DNA of 64,000 bases from Chlorokybus atmophyticus (Eukaryota; Streptophyta; Chlorokybophyceae; Chlorokybales; Chlorokybaceae): NCBI GenBank assembly GCA_009103225.1, contig RHPI01002503.1:52697-116696 (forward strand), given 5' to 3'. Made by a program: the position numbers and the translations under genes. Below the pieces are notes generated by a model, which saw only the letters and a program-made list of their open reading frames with translations, had not been told where the DNA came from and did no database searches. Of this stretch, positions 1 to 12,798 are shown piece after piece. Each line of letters opens with the position of its first letter. Position 1 is the first letter of the stretch.

Positions 1-1402
1 CGATAGAGACGCATGGCAGACTGGGGGAAGGAATTCAAGCACGTCATCCGCCTCTATGCGCGCCGCGTTGTGACAGTGTGAAGGGCGGAGCAGCGACAGA
101 TGGAGGGGTTCATGCACTTGAATCAACATCGCGTGGGGTACGCGTTGTGACACGCACATTCACCGCGTGCCGCCGGACGATCCTGGCGCGTGGAGCGGCG
201 GCAATGGCGGCGATGCCAGGCGCAGCACCGTTGGCACACGCACCATCAAGGCCAATGCAGCGCTCGCATACGATGCATGTAACGCACATTGCTTGCATTT
301 GTGTATACAAAAAAAGGTATGCCATTCATATGTGTATGAAGTTATGCGCGTTGCGTGGACACCGTGCTGCTAGCCATGCATAGTGAGTACAGTAAGAAAA
401 ATGAGGAGGGGGGGGCGTTGTTAAGCGCATATATCAATACAAGCGTTCGTATAGACGTCAAAGAATATTGCATTATATCACATGTGAGAGCATGCTGTGA
501 GTATTGTGCGCGTGTCACTGCGCATGCTATATGCAAGCGACAATCTTACCTTGAAATTGCGGTGTAAGAGTTCCATGTCATCATCGCCACATTGGCAAGT
601 ACTTGCTATTACCATTGTGGTTGAGGCAATAGCAAACCACACACATGAATTATTGTTATTAATTATGACCAATCATGATAGTTCTTGCACCGTAGCATCA
701 CGTTAGCTATAGTCTCTCCACCGCTACTATCATAGTGGCAACGGCATGGACATCTACTGTATCACATGCTGGGTATCATGCATTGGCTGCGAATTGAATT
801 GGCATTCAAACGGCTATGACGATGGCCTGCAGCCGTTGGGTTTAATGAGTTGTCATGGCAGGTGATAAGACGCTGGCCGCCAACCAGTTGTGGCGTGGCT
901 GATCTAGTTTTCCGTCAAGCACAGCGTCTTGCACCACGTCTTGGTCCTGCTCATCGCCGCCTCTCAACCTGCCTTTCCCTTGCGCTCCCTCTGGTTGCTG
1001 CAGGTAGCTGCGTGGTGCTGCTATTTCTGCCTGCCTGCTGCAGCGGCACTGCTGCATTGTCACTCAGTGCATAGCACATAGCACCAGCCCCATAGTGTCG
1101 TAGTCTAGGTAGTTTAATTTGCTGCTTGTGCTTTGAGTTAAATGCCTTGTGTTTATGTGTTTGAATTGTGAGTGTTTGGCCCTTGAGTTTTACCATATGC
1201 TAGCATATCATCCGGCATGCTGAGGTAGTTAAGTGAAATAGAGCACATGCCTTGTGGAAGTTATTGCAACTTTAATTATGTGCTTGACCCTGGGAAGTCG
1301 TTGCACGATGTGTTTGCATTTTTGCAGATGTTGTAGCACGATGTAACAACTTGTGCATGCACACCATTGCATGTATAATTCATATCTATGTTCCATAGCA
1401 CT

Positions 1403-1405
<3 letters not shown>
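1..1405. other. Intergenic, no gene assigned
   Basis: No convincing coding exon is visible. Short open frames exist on both strands but none looks like a known family. The best candidate is a minus-strand open stretch ending at a stop near 842, with a polar, acidic composition (for example GGDEQDQDVVQDAVLDGK); it could be the last exon of an unrecognised gene but has no supporting neighbour exon. Confidence 0.5.
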
Positions 1406-1476
<71 letters not shown>

Positions 1477-1657
1477 NNNNNNNNNNNNNNNNNNNNNNNN
1501 NNNNNNNNNNNNNNNNNNNNNNNNNNNNNNNNNNNNNNNNNNNNNNNNNNNNNNNNNNNNNNNNNNNNNNNNNNNNNNNNNNNNNNNNNNNNNNNNNNNN
1601 NNNNNNNNNNNNNNNNNNNNNNNNNNNNNNNNNNNNNNNNNNNNNNNNNNNNNNNNN

Positions 1658-1699
<42 letters not shown>
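1406..1699. repeat. (CA)n microsatellite containing an assembly gap
   Basis: A pure CA/TG dinucleotide run occupies 1406-1476 and 1658-1699, with 181 N bases (1477-1657) between. The gap is bounded on both sides by the same repeat, so the true array length is unknown and the N count is probably an estimate. Open frames crossing it (Thr-His or Val-Cys repeats) are artefacts. Confidence 0.97.
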
Positions 1700-1700
<1 letters not shown>

Positions 1701-2389
1701 GTATACCTGCAAGTATAGCCCATGTTGTTTGTTCCACGTACTTGGTATCGCTTGTTGTTTGCTGAAATTTGGAAAGAAAACATGAAGCCCACATCAGGCG
1801 ACTGATACAGACTGCAATCCACGAACAAGATGCTAACCACACTCAGACAGTGGCATTTCATGCAATTGACATATTATGGACATGTCCAAAGTACGGCAGG
1901 TTGTTGCTACAAGGTTTGGGCCAGTTCCCTGCATAATCATGTGTTAACTACTGCTGTTGCTTGCTATGCCTAGCCTACAACAGCATGATGTTAAATAAGT
2001 GCATGGTCTGACCATGGCTGCGCGCTGCACATGCTGCACAAGCACTGCATCTCTCCTAAATTGGGGCAGCAAACCAGGAGGGGCTTGTTGTTGATTGCAG
2101 ACTAATGCATGCAAGTAACAGTACATACACTAGCTAGGCAAGTAAGAATGTAGCTAACAAACAAGTCTACATACAAGAAAGCTTACAGTTTCTGCAACCC
2201 CTGGCGCAGCAATACCAAGTCGCTCTGCAACAATGAACAACATGCTAAAAGCAGGGGCAGGCAAGCGATGAGTGTCTGCACAGATTGCACCAATAGCCAC
2301 AAGACGCACATCTGAACAGATAGTTGCTGTTTATGTACCCATATGTTTCTGAATCCCAATACCGCAGTAGGCAGCGAGGCTAAGGCGAT
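1700..2389. other. 3' flank of petC; possible overlapping coding stretch
   Basis: This holds the petC 3' untranslated region (minus strand). A minus-strand frame is open for about 60 codons between roughly 2345 and 2155. It contains a well-behaved stretch (MLFIVAERLGIAAPGVAET), preceded by an AG and followed by a GTAAGC donor-like site. It lies immediately downstream of the petC stop, so it could be an exon of an overlapping transcript, an alternative 3' exon, or chance. No family is recognised. Confidence 0.3.
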
Positions 2390-3423
2390 CTAGTTCCACC
2401 ATGGCTGCTGGCCAGTGCGGAAGTCCTCAACAGTCCAGGGGCTGAAGACGACCTTGTCGTCAACCATGTCGGCGTTTGCGAGCGCAAGGGACTGCAAGAA
2501 AACAAACCCGGTCAGGCACTGAGCTCAGAGTCATAACTTGGATCAAACTCTGTGCAACACAGTGCAGGCCGCATGTGTATGGACATCACCATGACAGGCA
2601 AATGCAGGCCAAAAAAACCGCACCCATCAAGCTGGTGCACATGCTGTAAAGCCCCACTACACTACTACAGCATCCAGCAGAACAGTAGCAACCACACCTT
2701 ACCAACACCTTGGTATTAAACAGCAACAGGCGCAACTTACCAGGGGAGCAGGGCCGCGGACGACCTTGCCGGTGCCGTCATACTGGGAGCCGTGGCACGG
2801 GCAGATGAACTTCTTCTCAGCGGCGTTCCAGGGAACGACGCATCCAAGGTGAGTGCAGACGGCGTTGATGCCGTAGGTCTCGAGCTGGCCGTCGCCCTTG
2901 ACGATGAGGTAGGTGGCGTCGCCGCGGAGGCCCTGGACGAGGGAGTGGTCGCCGACAGGGTGGGTCTTCAGCCACTTGGTGACGGTGACGTCGTCACCGT
3001 TGGCGTCCTTGGCGGTGATGCCGGCGCCGGCGCCGCCGCTGCCGGGGGGGACCAAGAACCAGACGTAGCCGCCGAGCATGCCAGTGGCAGGCAGGCCAAT
3101 GGCACCCCACATCAGCAAGTTCATCACGTTGCGCTTGTTCATGTCGGGGATGTCACCGGGGGCACCGATGCCGCCCAGGGCGTTCATGCTTGTGACCTTG
3201 CGGGCAGGCTTGGCAGCCGACACGGGCCTGCAGGCAACAAAAAGCGATGCACAAACCATTTAGCGTAATCGTGCACATCGCAACCAACTACATCTACGCA
3301 GCACAATAGCCCCGGCCAAGCATCCACGGCACGTCCCACCCACCTTGGGGCCTTAGACTTGAGGGCGCCCGCTCCCCGGGTCTGCGCCACGCCCACCGCC
3401 GCAGCAGCCGCCACCGACGCCAT
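2390..3423 (-). CDS. petC: Cytochrome b6f complex Rieske iron-sulfur subunit, chloroplastic
   Basis: The Rieske protein carries the 2Fe-2S cluster that passes electrons from plastoquinol to cytochrome f in the thylakoid cytochrome b6f complex. Three exons are read: 3423-3344, 3227-2741 and 2491-2390, all with GT-AG introns and consistent phase, giving 222 residues. Residues 1 to about 45 are Ala/Lys/Arg rich and look like a chloroplast transit peptide. A single membrane anchor follows at about 60-86 ([20 protein letters not shown]). The two cluster-binding boxes are intact: CTHLGC at 151-156 and CPCHGS at 169-174, supplying the two Cys and two His ligands and the disulfide cysteines. The C-terminus ([10 protein letters not shown]) is typical of plastid Rieske proteins. 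Length is close to the usual 200-230. Identification is secure; the mitochondrial bc1 Rieske is excluded by the C-terminal region and the box spacing. Confidence 0.97.
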
Positions 3424-5523
3424 GGTGATCGTTGTGTGGACAGAGGATTCTGTAAGTGCTGTTGTCGATCACCAAGCGGTGGCGCCTTGGTCACAGCACC
3501 TGCCGCTGCTTACGACCAGAACCACCACACCAACGCCGCCGCCTTCGTCTGCACCGTGCACACAAAAGCGCTCCCTCCACACGCCCTATCCGCAACGTCT
3601 CGGCGATATCGGCGGGGCGCGCACGCGGGACGCGCTGATACTCTCCGGACCCCCCATTTGTGCAGACTCGGACATCGCCAAGAAAGCGATATCGCACCGT
3701 TGGCGAATGGATGATGGCTTCTCGTTCGGCAGCGACCGTGGTGGAGGCCAGCTGGACACGCCGGCGGCAGTCGGACCGATGGACCCGCCTTCGACCGGTA
3801 CTGTAAATCAATAGTTGTGTGCTTGTTGTCGCGACGTGGTTGACTTGTTGCGCACCTTGCGAGGCGATATGCCGCGGGTGCAGCGCTCCATTGAGAGCAC
3901 AAGAGCCGGTGTATGACCGGTCCGGCGCGGGCTGCACGGCGACTGTCGGCGGTCGGCGCTATCCGCAGAAACAGCGGGCTTTACACTTTTACACTTTATG
4001 TACAGTACAAAACTGTGCGACAACCATCTACCGAGGTATTGCCATACATCAGTATGTGCTGAGGTTCAGTTGTCAAGCATGCGCAAACTCAAGATGATAA
4101 CATTCATGAACGTGAATGCGTTGATTTCATACAGCATTACAGTTGTATTAGATTAAACACTCATAATTTTACATATTGTTATCAATCACATGTAACATCC
4201 GTCAATAAATAGTGTTTTGAAAAATATTGGATGCATTTTTGGATTCAACTAATCAAAGATATAGTATTCTATTGCAATTGCATTACTTGCAATGTGTGTT
4301 TGAATCGTTTACATGTTGTTTATGTATAGGAGAAGCGTAATCTTGAATTTACCTTGCGACATTCGTAATAAAGCGCGACATTATTTAAGTTGTTCATTAT
4401 ATTATACTTCACTGATAAAGAAAGCTGTTGACTCACTTATAAATAGCGTGATGACTTATGTATTCATTTAATTACGTGATTCATTTACAAAATTTTGTCA
4501 TTAACTATAAATATTGTAAGCTACGTCACAATCGCTCTGTAAATATTTGTATAAAAGCATTGGTCTTGGAGCTCATTTGTCATGCATATGTGTGCACGCG
4601 ACACAAGTGTTAAACTGCACAAATTTGGGTTACTATAATTGTATTCCATTGCGAATCGTCTGCGATAGGTCACATCCTGACAAGGGCCTTGACAGGATCA
4701 TGGTTATTACAAAAAGCACGCCAAAGCAAACACATTAAAACGTATTACAATGCATTACAACTTGCCCATCAATGCAACACGGTATGGTATTACCGTAGCC
4801 AGCAAGTAGCAGAGCAAACAACTTTTATCAACAACGCAAGAAGGCAAGCAGCACAACTAGCTAAGGGGCTGGGTTCTTCTGTGCGTGCAAGCCAATTAGG
4901 CAAGACCAGGCAAGGGCAGGTGTGGGAGGGCTAGAGCTGCGCCAAGGGGTACGTGGGCAAAGAAGGAGGGGCGCAAGGAGGAGGAGAGGTAATAAGATGT
5001 CAGTCCCCAAGCAGGCGACAGACGCGGACTTGATGCAGACCATGCTTGATAGCCTCGCTTAAGCAGTAGCAATGTTGCAATCAACCAACACTCTTGCCAA
5101 TAACCACAAGTGCAACATGCATGTATTTGCGTGGTTGAACTACAATCTATATCCTATGCCTCCACACCAAGTGGTGTGAGCAAACTGTGCACAGAGCCGA
5201 CGAGCAACAAACTTCCTACAATTTGTGCTGTCTAAGCACAAGGCATGCAAGAGTTGTGGCTTCCAATCTTTGGCTACACACTTACCCATGTGTGCCACTA
5301 TGGTTGACATGCGCTCTTCCAAATTAGACAACCCCACCTTTGAGACAAGCTAGACTGGTGATGACCACAAACAGTGCTGCATTGCAAGCAAAACTTGTAA
5401 CAGTTGTACAAACATAGATAAACAAAACTTGACACACATTGCATACACTCAAGCACCAACTAGTTACCCATCACCTAACCAAGCCAACAAGACATTCCAC
5501 AACACAGACACTGGCTTTCTACG
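3424..5523. other. Intergenic between petC (5') and HDH (3'); one isolated exon-like segment
   Basis: The petC promoter should lie just above 3424. 4090-4560 is markedly AT-rich and non-coding. On the minus strand, 5337-5286 (52 nt) has an AG acceptor (CTCAAAG), an open frame reading GLSNLEERMSTIVAHM and a GTAAGT donor, so it looks like a real exon of an unidentified gene or of an alternative HDH 3' end. No partner exon could be placed with confidence. A 22-codon plus-strand frame near 4999-5065 is also open. Nothing else is seen. Confidence 0.4.
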
Positions 5524-8500
5524 CTAAAGCTCAACTATGCCCAATCGCAATGTCACCGCCCTTCTATGCGCATCCAAGCCTTCAACTTCAGCCATTTTGG
5601 CCACTGACGGACCCAGCTTTTGCAGACCCTCGTGTGTGAGCTCTTGCACAGTCATGTACTTCATGAAGGAGTCCAAGGAGACGCCGCCATACATGCGAGC
5701 GTAGCCGTATGTTGGCAGCACATGGTTGGTTCCACTGGCGTAATCTCCCACACTCTCTGGTGTCCATCTTCCAAGGAATATCGATCCTGTTGACGCAGTG
5801 TGGCATTGAAACACTGTGAAGTGCTATGTAATTGCCACAATTCTGATGGCAGCGAAGGCCAATGTCACAAGCAAGCCTTCTAATAGTGTTGCGCACGTAC
5901 CGGCGTTGTCAAGCTGGGGAAGCCAGTCCTCTGCATTCTCAACGTTCACAATCAAGTGCTCCGGTGCGTACTGATTGGAAAACTTGCACGCCTGCCAATC
6001 AAAGTGGCGTGCACATGTAATTGGCAATGCATTAATGCTGACATCACATGCATAAGCAGCACAGACCACAGCTTATGCAACAGCTAGCACTGCCATACCT
6101 CGTCCCGGTTAGCTGCTTGCACCACGTAGCTGTGGCTCAAAGCCTGCAAGGCGATGTCTGCGCGTGGCAAAGCCTCACATTGTGAAGCGACCTGATACAC
6201 AGATTGTCATACAAGCTTATCAGTAATGGCATTACAGCAGAAACTGGAGCAACCAAGTATGGCATTCTGACCTGCCGAGAGATTCCAGGAAGGTCCACTC
6301 CAGGGAGAGTCACCAAAACCACCTGGCTGTCAGGGCCATGTTCCGCCTGCAACGCAAACAGGTCATGTGAATGCGATGAGCTAGAGTTTATACCCAGTGA
6401 TTCATTAAGTAATGGCTTATGCACAGTTCGTTGAAGTTTTGGTGCAATGCATACGCAGGCATGACAACGTTCGCATTCTGAAACTAAAGAATAGAACAAG
6501 TCAACCACAGAAATTTTCGCGCGACACAGCACAACCCGCGTTACAACACCTGCCGTTGTAGGTTGCTGTGGGCAAAGTATACACTGTTCATACCTGGGAA
6601 AGCAAGTCTGCAGCTACATGAGCAGGGTCAGCTCCTTCGTCCGCAATCACCAGCACTTCCGAGGGTCCAGCTGGCATGTCTATGGAGATCATGGCTTCAC
6701 TGTTCTGCTCACAGCAAGTACTTCAATGATGAAGGATATCGCATACCACTTGCTACAATATGCTAGTTCTCAACACTAGCATGTGTTGCAGTGTAAGCAC
6801 TCCAATACATATAGACTTACGACATACCAAAAAGCACAGTTAAGAATACGGCCACCTCGTCAACAAGTGCATGCGTCAACACAGCACAGTTCTTACTAGA
6901 CCCATCAAGCAACCAACCATGCGCATATGCTGCAACAGGTTTTGCCTTCGTAAGCTACTGACTAGATGCTTACCTGCAACAACATCTTTGCAGCCGTAAC
7001 ATACTGGTTGCCCGGCCCCAGAATTTTGTCAACCTGCAGCATAAACCATGAGTACCCTTTCATCAAAACAGGCACTTGTGGACAGCACGTGCTTCTCCTA
7101 CTTTGGGGCATTGTCGTGTGCCATACGCCATCGCAGCAACGGCTTGAGCACCTCCAGCCTTCAGAATGTGAGTAACTCCAGCTTTCTTTGCCACGTACAA
7201 AACTTCCTGCCATGCCCTCTTCATAAGCTTGGGAGACATGGGACAATCATCACATATACAACATTGCTCGTGTCAATGTGCACCGGGGCAATGGAGCCAT
7301 CTCTCCTTGGTGGGGTAGCGAGAACAATTGTTTTGCACCCTGCGATACCAGCCGGCTGCCACAACAAGCCAATTTTGAGTATTGTAGATAGGCTTGTCTC
7401 CTCTTCCAGCAACGAATGGCACTCACCACAGCCAGCATCAGCGCTGTTGAAGGCAGGACAGCTGTGCCACCCGGCACATACAAACCAACAGACTCTATCG
7501 GCCTTGAAACCCGGCGACACCTCACACCCTGCGAAAGTAGTTTTGTGTGAAGAGTCCTTGCGCACAACATTTGTCTAGCAACATTGCGCTTGTGTACATC
7601 CAGTCCTAGTACTTGCCTTCATGGTCTCAACCTCCAATGGCATAGTCTTCAGCTGAGCTTGATGAAACGCCTTGATGTTCTCAAATGCCACGTCGAAAGC
7701 TGCTGCCACCTCCTCATCCAGCTGTATGCAGCAATTGCATTATACATGGGGTACATGAGGTGGATTGAGGGATGCATGTCACACACATGGCTATGCAGAA
7801 CGGCACCTTTGGCCAGGGTATGTCCTCCATCTTTTCCACAAGCTTTTCAGGTACGACTCCATCAAAGCGTTCTGTGTACCTGTCAGCATGCATGTGGACA
7901 TCAACAAACACAACATGCACAACTGTACAAGAATACTGTAGGACTGCTTTCTCATGGCAGACTAATGAGTCTCTGTGGTGTCCACAACCACACTGATTCA
8001 GCTGGAGGCTCAGAAGCAACTGTCTATCAAGGGCAAGAACTCAAGTGCCTTACTCCAAAACTGCTGCGTCCCCTCGCTCTCGCACGCTTTCCACGATTGG
8101 TCGTACCTGCGATAATTGCAACACGCTACATTGCTGGCCTGCCTTGACCGTTGACGAAATTCACAAGCATCATCATGAGCGACGACGGCAGCGACAAACT
8201 CACATGTGCAGTGCATGCAAGTCACCTGGTCGAATATGGCAGCAAAGTCTATTCGCGGCCTGGCCATAAGCGCAGTTCTGTCCCGTGTGTTCAGGTCTTG
8301 AATTGTGTACGTGCGAAGGCTGTTGGAGCTTGGAGCATCCACCGCAGCTGTGGCCATCGTCAATACTGGACACGTAAATACATACAGGTAAATCTAAACG
8401 TTGCAAGAACACAGTGTACCAGCATTGCATGCCAGCTCACTTGCAAGGTACCCAACAAAAGCATCAACACAGCAGCAACATAAACGCAAGCAATGCGCTC

Positions 8501-8798
8501 AAGCTCACAATGTGTGGCTACAGCTGCACGGCATGCATTGTGCTGCTGTGGTCGACAGCAGAGCGGCGGTCGCCTTGCATGAAATGCACGTGCAGCAGCT
8601 AAAACCGCTTTGCTCACCTCTATACGACGTGCTAGCTTGGTCTGACCGCTCTACCAACCGCGGAAACAAGGCGCTCTTCCTGCCAAGCTGCCGCGCGGAC
8701 ACGAGCGACGCGCCGGCCAAGCTGGGCTGCAGCAACCTGCCTCTGCACAGCGAGGCTGGCCCAATCCGAGCCACCGTGGCCAGCGCGGCCGCTTTCAT
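5524..8798 (-). CDS. HDH: Histidinol dehydrogenase, plastid-type
   Basis: This is a bifunctional enzyme (EC 1.1.1.23) that oxidises L-histidinol to L-histidine with two NAD+, the last two steps of histidine synthesis; in plants it is plastidic. Fourteen exons are read: 8798-8618, 8365-8226, 8106-8054, 7879-7807, 7721-7617, 7528-7427, 7355-7284, 7206-7102, 7033-6974, 6704-6594, 6346-6272, 6173-6099, 5991-5901 and 5786-5524, giving about 501 residues. Conserved family segments appear in order: [78 protein letters not shown] and [19 protein letters not shown], the last holding active-site and metal-binding residues. Residues 1 to about 60 form an Arg/Ser/Ala-rich transit peptide; an in-frame ATG at 8879 would lengthen it. 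The intron 7616-7529 begins with GC instead of GT, and every other junction is GT-AG. Exons are short (53-263 nt). The 5' end faces the taxilin gene. Confidence 0.96.
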
Positions 8799-9614
8799 GG
8801 CCAACGGCGAGCTACCCTCAGTGCGCCCTGAAGCAACACCCCAACACACCAGCCCGCTCGCTAACCCCGCCCGACGCACCAGCAGTCGCCTGCTCCTTGT
8901 CCTCCACTACCGCCGCCGCCGATAGGCGCTCGGCTGCTCTCAGGACCTCACTGTGGAGCACGTCGAGGTCATTGAGTCACTCTCGCGTGCATTGGTTCAT
9001 TTGGAGTGATCATGTTTCAAAACACCCAAATCCCATGAACCGACCATTAGCAGCACAAAACTTACACATCTACCCTGCCGCCTGTAACGTTGTAAAAGCT
9101 TAACGTCGACGTCAGCAGGAGAAGTAGGGTTTCTAGCGGCATCACCCCGTACACCAGATAGCACACAGTCATTCACTACCAGACACTTCATTAATTGCCA
9201 GTGAAGGCACAATTGTAATCGTAGACAAGTACATGTCCCAGGGGGTGGGACGGAGTTGAAACCCTAATTCAGCTCTGCGGGGCGAGTTGGTGTTAAGCTG
9301 TTAAGACTCGACGTAGCTGCGGGGCGGCAACGGCGGCGGAGTAGCCGGTGGTGAAGAGGGATGAGGGCGGCGACGGCGGTGTGTCTGAGGACATTGCGTC
9401 AAGCTGCTGTGTGCCTGGTGTGATCGTGCTGGTAGAAGGACGCTTAGCCGCCACGCTGGCGACACGCGGGGGGTTTTGGTGGAGGCTGCTTTCTTGGCTA
9501 GGCCGGCTGTGGAAGCTGTTGGCGGCAGCGGTGGCAGTGGGTGGAGGAGCAGCTACAGTAGCAGGAGCAGGCGGCGGTGCTGGTGGTGCTAGCACTAGGA
9601 GGCCCCTGCCGGCC
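8799..9614. promoter_or_regulatory. Shared 5' region of HDH (-) and taxilin (+)
   Basis: The 816 bp between the two divergent start codons must hold both promoters and 5' leaders. No TATA box or clear motif stands out. Open frames continue upstream of both chosen ATGs (HDH to 8879, taxilin to 9348), so either start could be further out. Shared control is inferred from geometry only. Confidence 0.4.
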
Positions 9615-12600
9615 ATGGCTTCTATGGATCCGACTGCTGCCGCCGCGGACGGCTCTGTGCTGGCCGCAGCAGTGGACGTGACGCCCCCGACCTCCGCCGC
9701 AGCGGAACCCAGAGGTGACGGCGACGCCGACGCCGACGACACCTTCAGCGATCCGCACAGCGATGATGAAACTGACCTCGTCACTGCGGCGGCAGCTGCT
9801 GCATTGAAGGAGGCCGAAGCTGCTGCAACTTGCACTGCTCCAGACAGTCGAGGTTGAAAGAAAATTGATGGCCGTATGGTTGGAATCCAATTCCTACTTG
9901 TGGCACAATGTCTGAATCAATCAACAGCCACTTGCTCACCAGGATGGTTATGTTTTGTGTGTAATGTCTCACATGTCATACATTACACAAGCCAGCTTGG
10001 TCGGTTGGTCGTATAGCATGTCAACTATGTCAGGTATGATGTGTCCGTAGTTGAGTACCAGACACTGCTGACCGTCCAGAAGCGCGTGCTGTGTAGAACT
10101 GCGCCTGGTGTCGTGGCGTTGCTGCTACACATGCGCACGTTCCTTGTAGCCTGCATGTGCGCCTAGGATGTGCTGTTGGCTGACTGTCTGCAGCGGCAAT
10201 GTAGTGCTATTTTCCTTCTGTCACTTATACGTGCACTGAACACATCACCTGGACGAAGCATGCCAACTTCCCGGCCCTGGTGACGTGTTCAACACAGTGA
10301 CGTGAGGTGCAGTTTGCAGCGACATGTTAACCCGACAACTTATGCCTTGGGCCAGTTCCCAAGATTGTAGGACTTGTGTGTAGTGCTGAGCATTTGCCAA
10401 GGGGTGTTGCAGCTGCTTTGTGGAGTGTTAACCTACGTTTCTCATGTGGCTGATTTTGGCAATTATTGTTGTTGCAATCAGATTCTGGTGCGCGAGGCAG
10501 TTTTGACACACCGGCATTGCGGCATGACGCACTGGAGTACAAGATCGCTGAACTGGAGAAGTTGGCCGCAGCTAGCCAAGAGAAGCATGATGAAGAGCTC
10601 GCTGGACTAGGTAACCTCGAGCTTCTACCATTGGTGGCGGTGTCACTGTGCCAGCAGTGCTGACTGATGGCGACATGTGACAGCCAAGATGCGCAAGCGT
10701 CAGGCGAAGGAGTTGAAGCAGCTGATGGACGACAACACTAGCTCCACGGAAGACAAGCTGAAAATGCTACATTCTCGATTTTTGCAGCAGGTACCTGCCA
10801 GCACGCCTTCTTGGAGTGTTTGTAAATCTTAATAGCAACATCAACAATGCCAGCATCGTAACAATACAGGGTCAGAACAATGGTCAGTAGCACAATTAGC
10901 CAGTTTTGGAGTTTATGTATATGGGTGCGTTACGCCCATGTGGTAGTTGCAAGCTTTGCGTTCAAGTCTTTGCCAACAGGCCACGGAGATTAGCAAGTTA
11001 GAGAAGGAATTGTTGGCACTCCGGCGGAAGTGCGAGCTGATCAACAAGGAGAAAGACACCAGTACGTTCGCACCCTGTGTTGTACTTTGGAAGCATGCAT
11101 ACGATGTGAACACATGCCTGATCCTTTCCTGCACAGTTTATGCCGAGTGCACGAAGACTGCGGCGGTGAAGACCAAGTTGGAGTCCTTGTGTCGAGAGCT
11201 GCAAAGGCAGAACAAGATCATTTCTGTCAGTGTCACTCCTGTTTATCAGATATCTGCTCGGCTGTGGTGCCATTGTCTGTTGCTGTCAGAGACTTAGTGA
11301 TGACATGTTTCGTGTGCAGGAGGAAAGCAAGCGTGCAGCTGCGGAGGAACAGCAAAAGCGTCAAGAGCTGTCTACCAAGTTCCACAATACAATCAAGGTA
11401 TGGCCGCACGTGTATGCATGGTGACACCTCCAGGCCCGCCCACCCGGTATTATTGATCACATGTTTTGTGATGTCTTTGGCAGGAGATTACATTGAAGTT
11501 GGAGGAACAGGGCGACGAGCGCATGAGACAATTTAAGGAGAATGAAATGTACGTTTGCTGTTGTTATGTGGCCAGTGATATCAACCGTAGTTGCCCTTTA
11601 GCTAGCTGGACTCACTGTCGTCACAAGGAGTAATCAACACGTTGCAGGCTAAGGGAAAAGTTGAAGCACTTTGCTGAACAGTATGAGATCCGCGAACAAC
11701 ACTTTGCTCACCAGGTAGCGTTTGCAGTGTTTTGGCAGCAATCTTAGTTCAGTATCTTCTGCGGCACTTGGATTGACCAATGGTTGCGGGTGCGTGCAGT
11801 TGCGCACCAAGGATTTGGAGCAACAGCTGCTAGAGGCAAAGCTGAAGCAACAGATGGAGTTGAACGCACATGCAGAGCTGGCAGTAAGTGTGGTTCTGCT
11901 CTGATGGTAGCAAACTGGGTTGTGTGGTGTTAAAAGTAGTTTAAAGTAGTTTTCACTGGCTGATGAACCAGATGCTTGTCCTCACAACTTGCATATGGGA
12001 TTGCTATGCTATGCCGCATGCTGAAACTTGAACTTGCTTCCAGTCAAGGGCATATGTAGAACAAAACCATGCTTTGGCACGCACTGAAGGAGAGCTCAGG
12101 GGCCAACTAGCCATGTATGGCAACAAGTTTGAGCAGTTCCAGGTATGCCTCTTATCTGTACTCCAGCCTGTACCTTGTCGAGGTGGGCAGGAATGGTGAA
12201 ACCGCTGATGATGACAACCTGGTTTGGATCACCCGTCCAGCTTGTGTAGCTGAGCTTGTTTCGCAGGACACACTGACCAAGAGCAACGAGGTGTTTGCAA
12301 CGTTTAAAAAGGAGATGGAAAAGGCAAGGCCACTCATTGTTGCAGCTGCGTATATCACGCTGCATTGATGGTGCTCGAATTGGCATTGTGTTACTGATCT
12401 GTTGTGTTGTAGATGTCCAAAACGATTAAGAAGCTGGAGAAGGAGAATGCGGCGTTAAAGAAAAAAAGCGAAAAGAGTGACATTACATTGATTGAGCTGC
12501 TGGATGAGGTAGGAGGGCTGTTTGCACAGATACACGTGCTCGTGTAGCAGTGGCCTTACTTTGTCGCTGCGATGTGCTCACTAAAACTTCATTGCAGAGA

Positions 12601-12798
12601 AACACACTGAAGAAGACACTGGAGACGACAAAATCTCAGAAAGACAAGCTGGAGTCTCTGTGCCGATCTCTACAGACAGAGCGCAAGCAACAGAGTGGCG
12701 TTGTCAACAGCAACCACTCTGCAACGCCTGCTCCACCTGCCAACAGTACAGCTGCCCCACAGCGGCAGGAGGTGCCTGCCTCAATGCCGCCATCATAG
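9615..12798 (+). CDS. Taxilin-family coiled-coil protein
   Basis: Taxilins are long coiled-coil proteins; animal members bind syntaxins and act in vesicle traffic, while the algal and plant role is not established. Thirteen exons are read: 9615-9852, 10482-10610, 10684-10790, 10980-11061, 11137-11225, 11320-11397, 11484-11548, 11648-11714, 11800-11883, 12044-12142, 12267-12323, 12413-12508 and 12598-12798, all in phase, giving about 463 residues. The first about 80 residues are Ala/Asp rich and disordered. The rest is heptad-rich helix with family hallmarks: TKLESLCRELQRQNK, KRQELSTKFHNTIKEI, REKLKHFAEQYEIREQHF, ATFKKEMEKMSKTIKKLEKE and DKLESLCRSLQTER. The C-terminal about 30 residues are Pro/Ala/Ser rich. 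The intron 12324-12412 has a GC donor (AAG|GCAAGG). The start is uncertain because the frame stays open upstream to 9348; I chose 9615 (MASMDPTAAAADG). A myosin-tail-like protein is the main alternative and is less likely. Confidence 0.9.

Noticed and set aside
1229-1861. Long frames across the CA repeat and gap
   Set aside because: They consist of dipeptide repeats and unknown residues across N bases.
2792-3268. 158-codon plus-strand frame
   Set aside because: It lies exactly antisense to petC exon 2; the frame is a by-product of GC-rich codon use.
9293-9835. 180-codon minus-strand Ala/Ser-rich frame
   Set aside because: Antisense to the low-complexity first exon of taxilin.
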